From NCBI RefSeq assembly GCF_022605165.1, contig NC_063077.1:186001-250000 (forward strand): a DNA stretch of 64,000 nt, read 5' to 3'. The notes under the pieces are model-generated. The model saw only the letters and a list, made by a program, of their open reading frames with translations, was not told the DNA's origin and ran no database searches. This DNA is from Purpureocillium takamizusanense. Taxonomy: Eukaryota; Ascomycota; Sordariomycetes; Hypocreales; Ophiocordycipitaceae. Below, piece after piece: positions 22,414 to 34,957 of the stretch (its first letter is position 1; every line of letters begins with the position of its first letter). The position numbers were made by a program, and so were the translations under genes.

Positions 22414-23688
22414 TTAGTATCTCTCCCGCATCACACCATCATCCGATTCATGAGCCAGTGGCAACTCATCGTCGATTTCCCGGCGCCGAGCAAAGCCCCG
22501 CTCCCGCTCGACTTTGGAGCCACGGCGCTCCGTCCTGCTAGTAATCACCGTTTCGACCTGGATACCCGTGTCCAGCTTGCCACGGTCACCAACTCCGCCA
22601 GCAGTTCCAAGATCACCTAGGTCGTCTGAAGAGGAATCTCCGGGCGCAGCTTTGGGTCTGCTCATGGAGTGCAGCGTGAAGTGGTGCGCCTGTTGACCGG
22701 CTCCCCCTTCCTCTCCAGTGACGGTTCTGTTGTGCGATGTCGAGGGGAGGTAAGTGTCGGAGCCTTCGCCGCGTGCTAGACGTGTGATGAGATCCGCCAT
22801 GGACATTTCAATGTTGAGTTTGACCATGTATGTCACAGGGTGGAACTGTATGTAAACTACCTGGTTGGGTAGTGACATGAGGCCAATGAGCATGCCCTAA
22901 TTGCGCTTTCAAGTCAGCAGCGTGTCTTGCGCTGTTGCATGTCGGTGTTCGGTACGTACGTCCATGCAAATCGAAAGGACCATCAATTTTGCATTGAAGC
23001 TCACGAGCGGTGCGTACTTGATCAACCCATGCTGTATGACAAGCCGTCTCTTGACGGTGCGCAGAAAGTAGTAGTTGAGACCGGCGTCGACAAGCAGAAT
23101 CAGAATCTTGGAGATGCGATCCCACACATCGTTGATGCGCACAAATCTGTGACTTTGATATTAGCTCAGTCTCATATCGGTTCGAGGCTTGAGCCAGGTG
23201 ATCGCACAAGTCATTGACTGGCGGAACCGTGTGCGACGGGATCCAGATGCAGAACACGGCGATGTTGATGCATGTGATGACTATGGCGGTCCCCCACTTG
23301 AGCTTGAAGATTGTAGTCCGGTGTTCCGCAATAATGGCGATTCGGTTGACGATAATTTGCATAAGTAGCTGGATCTCGAATACCCAGAGGAACAAGATGA
23401 AGAAGAGAACCGGGACGCTGTTGGGTGCTTAGATCGGTTACTCTTCTTACAGAGAGAGCTTCTGGACACTCACGTTGGTGATATGACACCGTCCAAGAAA
23501 ATCCACCCAATGATGCCTATGGCGAGGTTTGCGGCAATCTCGCCCCATACCATGTACACGTAGGCACTCCTCCATGGGCGCTTGTTCCTCTGAGTCTGTT
23601 TGATGGCCTGCCACACGGTCAGAAAGCCGAACCCAAGAGTGAAGCCGGCGGCCAAGGATGCCAGCTGAATATCTCCTTTTGAAGCCAT
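22414..23688 (-). CDS. Seven-helix integral membrane protein (PTH11-like, no CFEM)
   Basis: Four exons: 23474-23688, 23208-23417, 22960-23146 and 22414-22896; introns of 56, 61 and 63 bp, all GT..AG, giving 364 aa. The start MASKGDIQL at 23688 puts the first helix right after a short extracellular N-terminus. About seven helices occupy residues 8-245. Motifs include INDVWDRISK, LLVDAGLNYYFLRTV and the acidic-to-basic loop before helix six, common in a large family of fungal integral membrane proteins often grouped with PTH11-like receptors. The C-terminal 110 residues are hydrophilic, rich in Gly, Ser, Arg and Glu, presumably cytosolic. No ligand can be named. With the CFEM receptor 3 kb upstream, it is the second receptor-like gene here. 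Confidence 0.82.
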
Positions 23689-25943
23689 GAGAGCTGGTTT
23701 GCCTGGCCCAAGGAGCAATGATTCGACACGGCGACGAGGAAACTCTGCGTAGCAAAGTAGCTAGACTTGAGCCTTGGAGGCAGTTTGTTATTTATCAAGC
23801 CCATTCATACGGAGGAGACACCATCGGATAATCTGCTCCAGGAGTAATCCCACTTCGGCTTCCGAATGCTGGCTCGCGGCGCCACTCAGTGGAGGTATGC
23901 AAGCCATGGACACGGACCTCCTCTACAAGCGTGTCAAGAGAAGATCCCTGTCGATCAAGATGTGCCACGAGTTCACGGGTAGAGAAAGCAAGTAAAACGC
24001 CTCCTCAACACCCGCGTGTGATGGGTCAGGCTCCTGCCCTGATACAGCCGACAAAACATCACAGGCAGGATGGGCGTCGCTCAAAGCAGACAGCGAATGC
24101 GGGGAAGCAAAGGGCTTTCATTGTGCGGCTGAGCCTGGCAAGGGTTGATGCTGCTCAAACGTGGCTGCTCCACGCCCTGATACGCGATGGGCATGGTGCT
24201 GATTCCCACGAACCAGGTACAGAAGCTCTCCAGAGTGCTTCCCAACAAAACCGCCGTACTGGAGCCACTTGCCTCGTGGTGGTGGCGGCATTCGGGTCAG
24301 AAAACGTGGCAAGTGGCGGCAGACCGGACGGTTTCTGCTAGTGAAGCAGGGGCAAGGATCGCCAGCATGGTGTCGGCGATAATTTCGCTACAGGGGCAAG
24401 CGTCCTCTTGGTGTGGTGCCTCATTGACCATCGTCTGAAGAAGTGGCTAGGGCTTCGCATTCGCAGTGCATCACACATGTACACTCTCACAAATGCAAGG
24501 TGGATGTGAGCACGAGGTCCCGTTGTCGCTGCCTTCCTAGTGTTATCAAGCCGCCATGCGGTCCTAATTCGCAATCGTGGCATTCAGAACCAAACTACTT
24601 TATTATCCCATCGTCTCTGTCTACTTGGCCTTTTCCGCGCACTTTATGCACTTGCTATTGCTCACATAATATTTTGCGTACAACCTGAGGCCCCTTTCGC
24701 AACTGCCTACGTGCATCTCTGGGTCATTTGGGTGGTCCTTCCGGACCTCGGCGCATGGTACGGGCGTTTCCGCGTAGCCATACTGCCTGCTTTTGCAGCC
24801 TGGCATGCAGCAGCGATAGTAGACTAGCTCCTGATTGCACATGGTGAGTGAATGGCTTGGAGAATATCTAGTTCAGAAGAGAGCTGGCTGATGCCTTTGA
24901 CGATTTTTCCTGTTTCGGGTTTTGGGGGGTTTCGTGTGCTCGCTTTATCTGGATTCTAAACCGAGATTTAAATACGCCGCCGAAAGTCGCCGTGAAATCA
25001 GAAGCAGGGGGCAGACATATGTTGTTCAAGTGCTATTGCGACGGTTAAGCTGCGTGCATCGCGAATGAACACGCTGCAGTTGGTGTGCGTGCAGCCGTGA
25101 CGGTCTGCCGCGGGCCCTGCTATAGGGCGAGCCCGCCGTAACAACTGTCACAGTATTTCCAAATTTAGATAGAGTTGCCCAGGAGTATCATCATTATTCG
25201 CATAACAACTGTTACGCAACCTAATTCACTAGTAAGACTAGAGACGTGAGTCCGCCGGTATCTACATGTGAATGATTATGACACAAGGCAATTATTGAAG
25301 TGGTGGTTCCGCCCTCTCCCGCTGTTCTGTTCCAACCGGTCTGCTGAACGGGTGCCGCTCTACGAGGAACGAACGACAACTCGATACCGAAACTTTGGGG
25401 ATCGCTTCCAGTCTCTACTCATGCGTGCGGTCAAGACAAGACTTCTGACGAGCGGAAGTTGGCAGGGATGGAGAGATGTCAAGGCGGCGGGCATCTGCAT
25501 CAGTAGGGTTACTACACTACATCGGCGTCAAACACATGGGACGAACATCTGTGCACCCGCGGCACTGCAAGGACATGGGCAGTTGCTCCACTCCACGGAT
25601 AGAAATGCACTGTTTCATGGAAACACTTGACTTGGCTGAAGCATTGTGGCTCGTTATCTTCAATAGCGATCGTGGCGTTGAGCTGGTCAGCTGCACATTG
25701 TGACACTCGCTGCATTACGACGCTCGAAGATCAGTCGTGTCTGCCATTGAGAGCTGTATAAAGTACTGTACTTTGTACAATTGTCTCAATGACTTTTGCC
25801 GCCGATGCCGCTGTACGCGGGCCTGGAGCAGCAATGGTCATTTGCCGGCCCCCCTGCAAGCGCCACAGTCGTGCGTGGCCCGAAACGCCCCTGCAAGCTA
25901 CAGCTTTTCCATCATCATCACGAACAGGCAGTCGCCCCGGACA
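23689..25943. other. Intergenic region
   Basis: 2.25 kb. Scattered frames of 60-150 codons on both strands, none with domains or good codon structure. 24900-25260 is somewhat AT-richer. The 5' part must hold the promoter of the minus-strand membrane protein. A decayed gene could be present but I cannot support one. Confidence 0.4.
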
Positions 25944-27596
25944 CTAACTTTGAACGGCCTCTGCCTCGTCTCTCCTATCCCCGCCACGGCGAAGCATGAT
26001 TGTGGGAGCTACCACCATGGCCACCACCGTGGCCGCGATCGCACAACTCAGGCACATGATGAACCCGTCCGTGATACCGCCCATGTACGCCTCCAGCACG
26101 GCCGGCGCATCGTCGCCAAACGTCTCTCTTATGTTCAGCGCGCCGTGATGGAGGACATCCTGGCCATTGAGTTTCGGGGCCACGCGGCTCAGCGTGCGCA
26201 ACAGGCCGTTTGCAAAGATAGCTTCACCTGCGGCCATGAAGACAGCACCACCGGCGAGCTCGAAGAACATGGTCATCCCAACAATGGCAGAGATATCCTT
26301 GAGGGGTTTTGCTTTCTGGTTCGCCACTAGAGGGACCTCCATGGCCATGCCGATGCCAATACCGACGACAGCCTGGTAGCCGATCCAGCTTGGTGCAGGC
26401 GACTCGGCGTCGAGCACGTAGATCAACGCCGCTCCGGCGACGGATAGCATGGAGCCGAGCAAGAGAGGCTGCGTCCATCGTCCTGTCCGCCCCATAAAGG
26501 ACGTGGACAAGACGGTGAACAGGGAGACGGCCACAACGAGCGGCATGTTGCGCAAGCCGCTATCCTGCGCGCTCACGCCTTGAACAGCCTGGAAGTACAC
26601 TGGCAGGAAGTACAGCAGCGGGAAGTAGGTTCCCGAGATGAAGAAGGTAAAGGCGCAGTTTGGCCACACGGGCCACTGTGCAATGAGGCGGGTCGGAATG
26701 AGCGCCCGCTCGCCCATGGACCATTCATTGAGCACCAAGGCGGCCAGAAAGATGCCTGACAGGGCAAGCAAAGTGATGATGTAGTCTTCGCTCCAGGGAA
26801 CAGATGTGCCGCCGTGCTGCATCGCCAGGGTGAAGCACGCCACGGACCCTGTTGTCAGGATGTTGCCCACAAGGTCCAGCTCGAGCAACAAGCTTTTCCA
26901 GCAAACATCCTTCTGCGCCCTCTTTGCAGACTTTGGCGTCGTGAAGGAGGTAAACAGGCACAGCAGCCCAAGCCCACCAATGGGCAGGTTGATCCAGAAT
27001 ATCCAGCGCCACGAGAGGTGGCTCGTGAGAACACCCCCGACAAGAGGCCCGATCACGCTCGCGCAGCCGAATGTGGTCCCAATGATGCCGATGCACACCG
27101 GCCGCCAGGCCTCGCTTGTGATGAAGGCAATAATGGTAAAGACGCCCCCGATGATGCCAGACGCGCCGATACCAGAAATCACGCGGCCGATCACAACGGC
27201 GGCGCTACTAGGCGCAGCGGCGGACACGATGCATCCAATCTCAAAGGTAAGAATCGACACGGCGAATGCCGCCCTGAGGTCAAAGATGCCATAGATCTTG
27301 CCCCAAGTTGCCTGGAATGTCGTCTGTGTGAGAAAGAACGCAGAGCCATACCAGGCAATGTCGCCTAGGGAGTGGAAAGTGTCGCTGATGGCCGGCACCG
27401 CCGTAGCCACTATGGTCATGTCCAGGGCTGCGAGGAAGCAGCATAGCATGAGGCTCCCGATGATGGCAAGGAACCTGAAGCCTTTCGGCAGTGGCTCGAC
27501 CTCCGCATCACTTGAGTCGTGATTCTGGTGCTCTGGGGCTGGGTCAGCTGGGCCTGATTGACGTAGCGGAGATCTCTCGTCAGGCGGGATATCCAT
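25944..27596 (-). CDS. MFS drug:H+ antiporter, DHA2 (14-helix) type
   Basis: Single exon. The start at 27596 ([10 protein letters not shown]) gives 550 aa with a normal hydrophilic N-terminus; an in-frame Met at 27650 would add 18 residues. The first helix holds [13 protein letters not shown], the DHA2 motif D1. The loop after helix 2 carries [11 protein letters not shown], a variant motif A. Motif [17 protein letters not shown], is in helix 5, and [13 protein letters not shown] follows, as in fungal toxin and multidrug exporters. About 14 membrane helices are visible. It probably exports a hydrophobic or amphipathic compound at the plasma membrane using the proton gradient. It diverges from the dehydrogenase-aminotransferase gene across 1.8 kb, so it may be co-regulated with it. 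Confidence 0.93.
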   Translation of the reverse strand: MDIPPDERSPLRQSGPADPAPEHQNHDSSDAEVEPLPKGFRFLAIIGSLMLCCFLAALDMTIVATAVPAISDTFHSLGDIAWYGSAFFLTQTTFQATWGKIYGIFDLRAAFAVSILTFEIGCIVSAAAPSSAAVVIGRVISGIGASGIIGGVFTIIAFITSEAWRPVCIGIIGTTFGCASVIGPLVGGVLTSHLSWRWIFWINLPIGGLGLLCLFTSFTTPKSAKRAQKDVCWKSLLLELDLVGNILTTGSVACFTLAMQHGGTSVPWSEDYIITLLALSGIFLAALVLNEWSMGERALIPTRLIAQWPVWPNCAFTFFISGTYFPLLYFLPVYFQAVQGVSAQDSGLRNMPLVVAVSLFTVLSTSFMGRTGRWTQPLLLGSMLSVAGAALIYVLDAESPAPSWIGYQAVVGIGIGMAMEVPLVANQKAKPLKDISAIVGMTMFFELAGGAVFMAAGEAIFANGLLRTLSRVAPKLNGQDVLHHGALNIRETFGDDAPAVLEAYMGGITDGFIMCLSCAIAATVVAMVVAPTIMLRRGGDRRDEAEAVQS

Positions 27597-29379
27597 GGCG
27601 AGCCAGGTCAAGGTGTGGCGGTAAATGAGAGGGGCAACGGCACAACGCAATACGGTACTGAGCGAGGCTAGTCGTTGGCACAGATGTATGAAGTAGGTCG
27701 TTGACTGCGGCGTGGGCTGGCCACAAATGGTGAATGGTGGAAAGTCTTAGGGTGCAGATTGATGCAAAGGTTTGGCAGCCATGATGCTTTCGCGGCAAAG
27801 TTTTCGACCGGCCGACTATTATGCACGCATGGATCCGAAGTTGCATGCCCGTAACTCCGACGACAACCCATACGTGGTCGGGTAGCCAGTACTTACGTCC
27901 CTCTGCACCATGTACCTTCGTCGAGCATAGCATCAATGCAAGGAGTCGTCTCATCTCCTCTCAAGGCATGACCTGCAGCATCCTCCTCCCCCTACGGTCA
28001 AAAAGCATCGGCGGCGGGACTAAGCCTGTTAAGTCATTCCAAATGTCGAAGCCTGTGCCGTGCTGATCCCCGCAAGAGAACGGCGAGTACGTGTAATGCG
28101 GGCTGCGGCTACGGTGAAAGAAGTCTGGTGGCTGAACAGCTAAATGCAGCGGCTACTACCATGGTTGCTCAGACCGTCTTGACGAATGATGTGGGAGAAC
28201 TTTTCCCAACGGTCGTTGGCTTGATGTCTTGTATTATTCATTCCATCACGCCCACGCCCTCCACTTGCAGAAACGAGACAACGTTGGAAAAGGGATCGGC
28301 ATGAAGGGGGCCAGGGTTCACCACGGCCCGTCCCATTCGGGCGTCAACGCAGACTAACCCTCTTGAAACCGAGCCGCCGCCTGCTTGCAGTAGTTGCCGC
28401 TTGCTGCGTAGTTTGCTTTTTGTCCTGCTCAAACTAGTTTGGCAATTGTGCTACTCCTGAGCTGAGCCGTACAAACATAGTCACGACGTGCACCCAAGTC
28501 GCCCGAAATGGAATCGTGCCGCTCCGTGGAGACGGACGTGGGCCGTTCTAGTTCTATCCAAACACAAGGGCGCCAAGATGTGACGCCTCAAAGCTTCATG
28601 TACACGTAGGTCACCGACAAAGACAACACATCTACCACTACCAAGGTTCATCTATAGTATAGCACCATTATAGTGATTTTCGTCCCATAAGTTTTTTTAA
28701 AAGAATCGTATTTAATGCAAGACAACATGAGTTATGCATTTACGTACCATCTGGCATCATGAAATGCATGATATAGATATGCTATATCTTCCTAAAGAAT
28801 TTCATTAATATACAATAGTGAGTACTCTAGCTTTCACTACTATAATGTCGCTATAGAATTGAATATATACTAAGCCGTCCGGATCTATTACGATAGGCGC
28901 CATATCACGGTTAGAGATCACTGTATAGAGTTGCTTGAATGTACTTCCATGGAATCGGGAAACGCCCCAAGTTGTGCTGTACCGACGACCTTGCTCCACA
29001 GGAAGGCGGCTAAGGCGCATATGAGGTGGCTGGGGTTTCAAACCAGCAGAACTGCCCTGATATGCTTGTGGTACGCCGAGCTTTCGCGGCCACTTCCAGC
29101 TGCGAACCTGGGTTGCAGCAGCCGGCAGGCCGGGTCTTGTGCTCCAAGCGTTCGAGAGCAGACATGCTGCTGCATCCCGAGTTGGGGGGTTTCACAAGCT
29201 GCTGATGTTGGAGCCAGAGGATCAACACGCTACATATCCTTCCCACAAACTATATAGCAGCAGCTTTGGCCGGACCCCCCAGTCGACATGTCTACCGATT
29301 TGGGCTGTGCGATTCCCCAGAAAGTTGCAAATATATACATTCCTCCCTGCCTCTAAATCACTTGATTTCCTCATTCACC
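27597..29379. promoter_or_regulatory. Divergent intergenic region between MFS and fusion enzyme
   Basis: 1.8 kb shared upstream region of two divergent genes. Most is of normal GC content, but 28640-28900 is distinctly AT-rich and has imperfect inverted ends (listed separately). No coding sequence supported. Any cluster-specific regulator sites should be here, but I cannot name one. Confidence 0.4.
28651..28856. mobile_element. Possible small MITE-like AT-rich insertion
   Basis: An AT-rich patch whose left edge (CTATAGTATAGCACCATTAT, then AGTGA) resembles the reverse complement of its right edge (TCACTACTATAATGTCGCTA, then TAG). The match is imperfect with small gaps and no clear target-site duplication was found, so this could also be chance in AT-rich sequence. 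Confidence 0.25.
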
Positions 29380-31706
29380 ATGCCCGAGATCTACCACATC
29401 GCCCTTATCGGAATCGGCCACAGGGGCTACAAGACGCACTTCGCCAGCCTGCACGGGTCGCCCTCCGAGTCGATTGTAGCCGTCTGCGATGCCAACAAGC
29501 AGACGCTGGGTCAATTCTCGGGCAAGCACCCTGACATTCCAGCCTACGAGTCTATTGAAGAGTTACTGGCCCAGCATAAGCCCGACTTCGCTCTCGTCTG
29601 TCTCCCGCACACTGTCTACGGCAAGTGTGTCGATGCGCTTGCCGCAGCAGGTATTCCAATTCTCAAAGAGAAGCCTGCAGCGAATAACATCGAAGAGTAT
29701 GAGGGCTTGCTAAAGCTGCCCGTGCCCATTGGGGTGACGTTCCAGAAGAGATTCGAGCCGAGGTACCACCAGCTAGTCAGCCTCTTGCCTCTGCTGGGAC
29801 GGGTTGTCTCCTTTCGAGCAGTTCTCGCAAGAAACATTGAGAATCTTGCGTCGAGTTGGAGAGCATCTGGAGTGGGAGTTGCCGTAAGTCTTGCTTGTCC
29901 CTAACAGGCCCCAACTCCCTAGGCTATCTGGCACGATGTACTGACTACATGTAGGAAGATCTGGGCATCCACATGATTGACATCATCATCTGGCTTTTTG
30001 GAGAGCCGGACTCGGTCAATGCCGTTAAGATCGATGCTGTCAGACAATTCCAGAAGTACAGTGGCGATGACATTGCCGACATCTCGTTTAAATGGAACGA
30101 CAAGGCCCTGATTGGCAACGTGCACCTCTCCCGAGTTGCCCATGCTGACGCGGAATCGATCACGATTACCGGAACGGCCGGGACCGCAATACTCGATAAT
30201 CGTAGAGTCACTCTGGTGGACGCCAGCGGTACTCAAATTGTCTCCGTTGAAGATACGTCGTCGAAACGAATGGTCGTGAGGAGGATGGTGCGAGGGTTCG
30301 GCGACTTCCTTCAAGGCGTGACGACCCGATACGATAGCTCTCTTGAGAGCCACAGAAGCACCGTGAGAGTCTTGGACGCAGCAAAGCTGTCTTTTCTCTC
30401 CGAAAGGGGCGAATACGTCCCCATTGGTCGGGAAGGGCAAGAGCATTGCCCATGGCCCATCATCACGCCCGAGATAGAAAAGGCCATCGTCGACCAGGCC
30501 CATTCTTCACTCTCCATATACAACCGCTCCAACATCTACGAGACGTTCGAGGATAGGTGGCGCAACCTCCACAACGTCAAGCATGCGCTCGTCTGCAGCT
30601 CCGGAACGGTTGCCATCCTGCATATGTTCGAGGCGCTGCAGCTGCAGCCTGGAGATGAGGTTCTGTGCCCTGTATACACCTTCTTCGCGACGGCCACGCC
30701 CATGCTGCAATACGGTGCGGTTCCCGTCTTCTGTGACTCGCTGGAAGACGGAAATCTGGACCCGGAAGAGATCCGCGCCCGCAGCACATCTAAGACACGG
30801 GCGGTGATCGTCACTCACATGTGGGGTCTCCCCTGCCGCATGAAGAAGATTGTTGAGAACGCCAAGTCGGTCAACGGCGGCATCAAGGTGCTTGAGGATT
30901 GCTCCCATGCGCACACGGCCACGGTGGATGGCAAGATGGTGGGCACATGGGGTGACATGGCGGCCTGGTCGCTGCAGGCGAAGAAGAACATCACGGGCGG
31001 TCAAGCGGGAGTGTTTGCCACCAACTCGACCGACTATTACGCGCATGCCATCATCCACGGCCATTTCAACAAACGCGCCAAGCAAGAGGTTCCCGAGAGC
31101 CACCCCCTTCGCAAATTCTGGCTGACAGGTCTCGGCTTGAACCTCCGTGCCCACCCCCTCGCCATTGCCATGGCCAATGTCCAAATGTCGAACCATGCGG
31201 TTGCGCAGAAATGGCGTGAGCACTGGGCGCGACGTATCATCAGCCAGCTGCAGGTTATCCCCTTCCTTCGCATGCCCGATGTCGTCAACCAGGGCACGGA
31301 TCGACACGCCTGGTACGCGTTGGTGATGCAGTTTGATGCATCGCAGGCGCCTGCAGATCTCACTCGCGACGGGTTCGTCAAGCTCTTGACCGACAAGGGC
31401 CTTTCGGAGGTGGACATCCCGCGCAGCACTGGTCTGCTCAACGGCCTGCCGCTCTTCACGGAGACGGCCAAGGCCCTGCCCAGGTTCGGCACTCCGGGGC
31501 CGTGGGGAAAGTCTCAAGACACGAGCGAGTTCCCAAGGGCGCTGGCATTCTACAACGCCGCCATTAAGCTGCCAGTGTGGTCGCGAGGCCAGGACGAGGT
31601 GATTGTTGACCGATACATCAATGGCTTCCTCGATACTGCCTATGAGCAGCTCCACGGCACCTCTTCCCGGCCCTCAAGACGCACCTTCTTTCAAGCCAGG
31701 CTGTAG
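29380..31706 (+). CDS. Gfo/Idh/MocA dehydrogenase fused to DegT/DnrJ/EryC1/StrS aminotransferase
   Basis: Two exons, 29380-29883 and 29955-31706 (71-bp intron, GTAAGT..GTAG, phase 0), giving 751 aa. Start MPEIYHIALIG has TCACC-ATG context. Residues 1-325 are a Gfo/Idh/MocA NAD(P)-dependent oxidoreductase: Rossmann loop GIGHRG (11-16), EKP (97-99) and DLGIHMID (170-177), all family hallmarks. Residues about 335-745 are a PLP-dependent DegT-type aminotransferase: CSSGT for phosphate binding (382-386), LEDCSHAH with D483 contacting the pyridine nitrogen, and the PLP lysine in SLQAKKNITGGQ (K511 or K512). Together the two halves could oxidise a hydroxyl to a ketone and then aminate it, as NtdC plus NtdA do in bacterial kanosamine synthesis. 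Substrate unknown. The fusion order and fungal setting are unusual. Both active sites look intact. Confidence 0.93.
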
Positions 31707-32769
31707 AAGGGGGCAATTTGCGATTGTTAATTCAAAGCGCATCAATGTGCGCCCGTGATCGCGCTGACAGCTTCAATGGTCCCACGAATCCCCTGCCCAG
31801 ATCAATCTAGTTTCAATCGTTCGTCTCAAAAATAGAGCGTGTAGCGGTGCTGCTGCGTTGTAAACAGAGGTAGCCAGGCTCGTAAAAGTCCGAGTACATG
31901 GGATACTCTTTCGGGAAATGGATGCATACCAGGCGGACGGTCTCATAGCATTGCCAATAGAAAAACTGCACGTATTCGCAAGCATTCCCAGCTTTCAACA
32001 CGGGGCCGCCGCCCGCGCCGCTACAATTTCGCACGGCTGTCCGTAGGTGGGGGGGACTCGGGTAGTGATTTACTCTCGGAAACGGTCGATTAGAGTTCAC
32101 GGTGCCTGTGCCGTTCGTCTCGTTGCATCTTTTCGCCTCCATGTTGTCTCACGATGCCTGCAGTTCTCAACAGGACATCCCTGCAATGATGCGAAGACTT
32201 CTGCACGTGGGAGCTGGCCGTCATACTTGGATGGTGTCTTACTAGTATGTAATTTGTTCAACAGCGGCCGGCACTCTCCCAAGACATGCATGTCGCCTTC
32301 AACGTTGGGTGTTGTACTCGCATCCCCGCCCCAAAGTATCTGGTACATGTGCCGGCTTTCAGCGGTCCCAGCTTGATCCAGAGTCCAGACGGACAGACCC
32401 GCTCTGGATGAAGGAAGGCGAGCCAGGGCCTGCAGTGGCCGCGGCGCTTGTGTCACACCAGCCCCTCTCCCGCCCTTCTGAACGTTGTTGGTTCGCACCC
32501 TTGTTGGTGCCAGACATTAACTACACAGCGTCACAATGGAGACTTTTTAGGAACCATCCGGCCTGGCTCGAAACAGTGCTGACCGCTGACCTGCTTGCTG
32601 ACTGATGGGCGCCGCCGATGAGGGAGAATGCGGCCAAAGCATCTCTACTAGCGAGCATCAAACTCTGAATTCCCAATAGTCGCAGTTCACGGGATACCAA
32701 CCCTTGCCGCCGCCCTGCGACGTGCATGTCCCGTCAGCATTTCTGGGCCGCACCCGCAGAATTGCAACC
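31707..32769. other. Intergenic region
   Basis: 1.06 kb between the fusion enzyme and the phosphoesterase, both plus strand. A minus-strand frame at 31813-32142 has a Cys- and Tyr-rich stretch that looks faintly protein-like, but no signal peptide or start fits; not called as a gene. Confidence 0.4.
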
Positions 32770-34763
32770 ATGGCTCTCACAGAACTGGCATTCTTGCACT
32801 TCAACGACGTGGTATGTAGGTGCAATTCTTAGCTTGCTTGAGGCGCCGTACTCACTGATGAACCCCTAGTATCACATTTCCAAGCAAGCGAGGATCGCCC
32901 GGTTCCTGACGCAGTTGCAATGGTATCGCAAGAAGCACGCGCATCTGGCCCCTTACACCATTTTCAGCGGTGATGTGTTTTCACCCTCTCTCGAGGCATC
33001 GATCCTTCAGGGTGCCCATATGGTCCCTCTTCTGAGAGAACTCAAGATCGACCTTGCGTGCTATGGGAATCATGGTACGAGACATGTCCCTCGCCACTGG
33101 CCGAACATGCCCTAACAAGATTGGGGATCTAGACTTTGACTTTGGCGAGCAGAGGCTCTCTGAGCTTACCGCGGAGACGAACTTTCCCTGGCTGCTGTCC
33201 AACGCGTTTCGACGCAGTAGTAGCACCACGTCCGACCTCTATAACGGCACAGAGCGAGGGCATGCCGACGGCCGTCTGCTCGCAGGCGCTGTCAGGTACC
33301 ACACGGCCGTCCTTCAAGGATTCAAGGTGGGCTTCTTTGGCCTCGCCGGCACGTAAGACCTTCCTTTCATAATCGACTGCCTTGGCTGCGACTGACCAAC
33401 TGCGACGCGCAGCGACTGGCCTTCAAACTGTCGTGAGCTCCCCCACTGTACGATCGCGTCCCCTGTCGACGTCTCCCGGGCATGCGCCCGCCACCTGCGC
33501 CAGAGTGCGAAATGCGACCTTGTTGTAGCCCTCACGCACATGCGACTGGCCGAGGACATCGAAGTGTCCGAGGCGCTGCGAGCCGGACCCCCGCAGGAGC
33601 GCGTCGACTTGTTGCTGGGCGGCCACGATCACGAGCTGCTGCGGCGATATGGCGGCGAGGTTTCTGCTCAAAGCAAGAATCCAATGGTCATCGACTGCAG
33701 CCATGCTGCGCGGCACGACTCCAAAGATCCCGTAGGCGAGGTCCCACAGGCACGTGGCGACATCAGGATCGTCAAGAGTGGCACCGACTGGCACTCCCTC
33801 TCCTTCGTGCGAATGTACGTCGGCCGCACAGCCGGTGGTGTGGCGACGCTCGAGTCCGTCGCCGTTGAGCAGATTCTGGACCTGTCAGCCGTCCCAATGG
33901 ACCCCGTTGTTCTATCAGACAACGAAGCGCGCGTACGAGCCTGTTTGCGGGGCGTCAATGATCGTATTGATGAGCTTGGTGCAGACCCCTTGGTACATAC
34001 CACTGTTGATCTAGAGGGCACTGGCACCATCATCCGCTCTTCGGAGTCGAACTTGGGCAACATGCTGGCCGACATTGTGCGCGCATATTATCTGGTCGAC
34101 ATTGCTCTTGTCAATAGCGGCAGCATTCGATGCGGCAAAGTCATCCGTGCCACAATTTCTGATGCGCAGTCGGCTGGATCCGGCAAACCACCTTTGACAG
34201 TACGGGACTTGATAGAGATTCTTCCCTTTGACAACGCTCTCATGGTCAAGCGTGTCACCAGTGAAGCTCTGCTGGAGGCACTGGAGAACTCATTCTCCGA
34301 TGCCCACACAGATGGACGATTCTTCCAGTATGCCGGCCTGACCGTCGTCGCTGACTGGACTCAGCCAGAAGGCAGTCGTGTTCTGGAAGCATGGTTCTGC
34401 CCAGACAAGAGCAGACCAGAGACTCGCACACGTATTTGTCGAGGAGACGGTCGCAGCTTCACGACTGCCATGATTGCTTTTATTGCCGAAGGCTTCGACG
34501 GCTATACCTGCTTCAAGGATCAAGAAACCCTGGTCACCGAAGAAGGTGCCATCACCGACACACAGCTGCTGCTGCGCACACTCGGTTATGGGCATCACGA
34601 AGAGGGCGAACAACATGACGAGGCCGTGGACGAGGACGAAGCCCGTTTTAGGCGTGCGCGTGAGGTTATCGTGACGAGCTGGGACAGGTTTGGCCTGCCG
34701 GTGGTATCACCAGTCGTTGAAGGGCGCATCACTATAAGAGGGGATCGTTCAACGTTCACGTAA
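32770..34763 (+). CDS. 5'-nucleotidase-type metallophosphoesterase
   Basis: Four exons: 32770-32811, 32870-33074, 33133-33352 and 33413-34763, introns of 58, 58 and 60 bp. Splicing rebuilds the metal-binding motifs exactly, including GNHD split across an intron. The 605-aa protein has an N-terminal calcineurin-like phosphoesterase domain: LHFNDVYHI (9-17), GDVFSPS, CYGNHDFDFG, ALTHMR and GGHDHE. A 5'-nucleotidase C-terminal domain follows, with GNMLADI, NSGSIRCG and LPFDNALMVKRV. This family hydrolyses nucleotide or sugar phosphates using two metal ions. There is no signal peptide or GPI signal, unlike the secreted members, so it is likely cytosolic. Placed next to the dehydrogenase-aminotransferase, it could dephosphorylate an aminosugar phosphate. 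Its C-terminal 60 residues are acidic then basic. Catalytic residues appear intact. Confidence 0.92.
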
Positions 34764-34957
34764 GTTGTTGGGTCAGTTTTTTACATTATAGAGCCGAAGC
34801 TGAACTTCAAAGCCACAAACTGTAGAGCTTTTGATCCCCACGCACGTACAATTTTGCCATAGAGGGTTGAAGAAATAGATTCCCCGCTATGTAGTAGTGC
34901 ATATCAATGAAAATAACGGAGCGTATGAGCCAGTTTCCTCCGCGTACGATGCATATC

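Noticed and set aside
24118..24827. Cluster of short frames that might be a decayed gene
   Set aside because: No continuous homology recognised in any frame on either strand.
30507..31655. 382-codon open frame on the minus strand
   Set aside because: Antisense shadow of the DegT aminotransferase domain.
31813..32142. Cys/Tyr-rich minus-strand frame
   Set aside because: Faintly protein-like, but no signal peptide, no convincing start and no splice partner found upstream.
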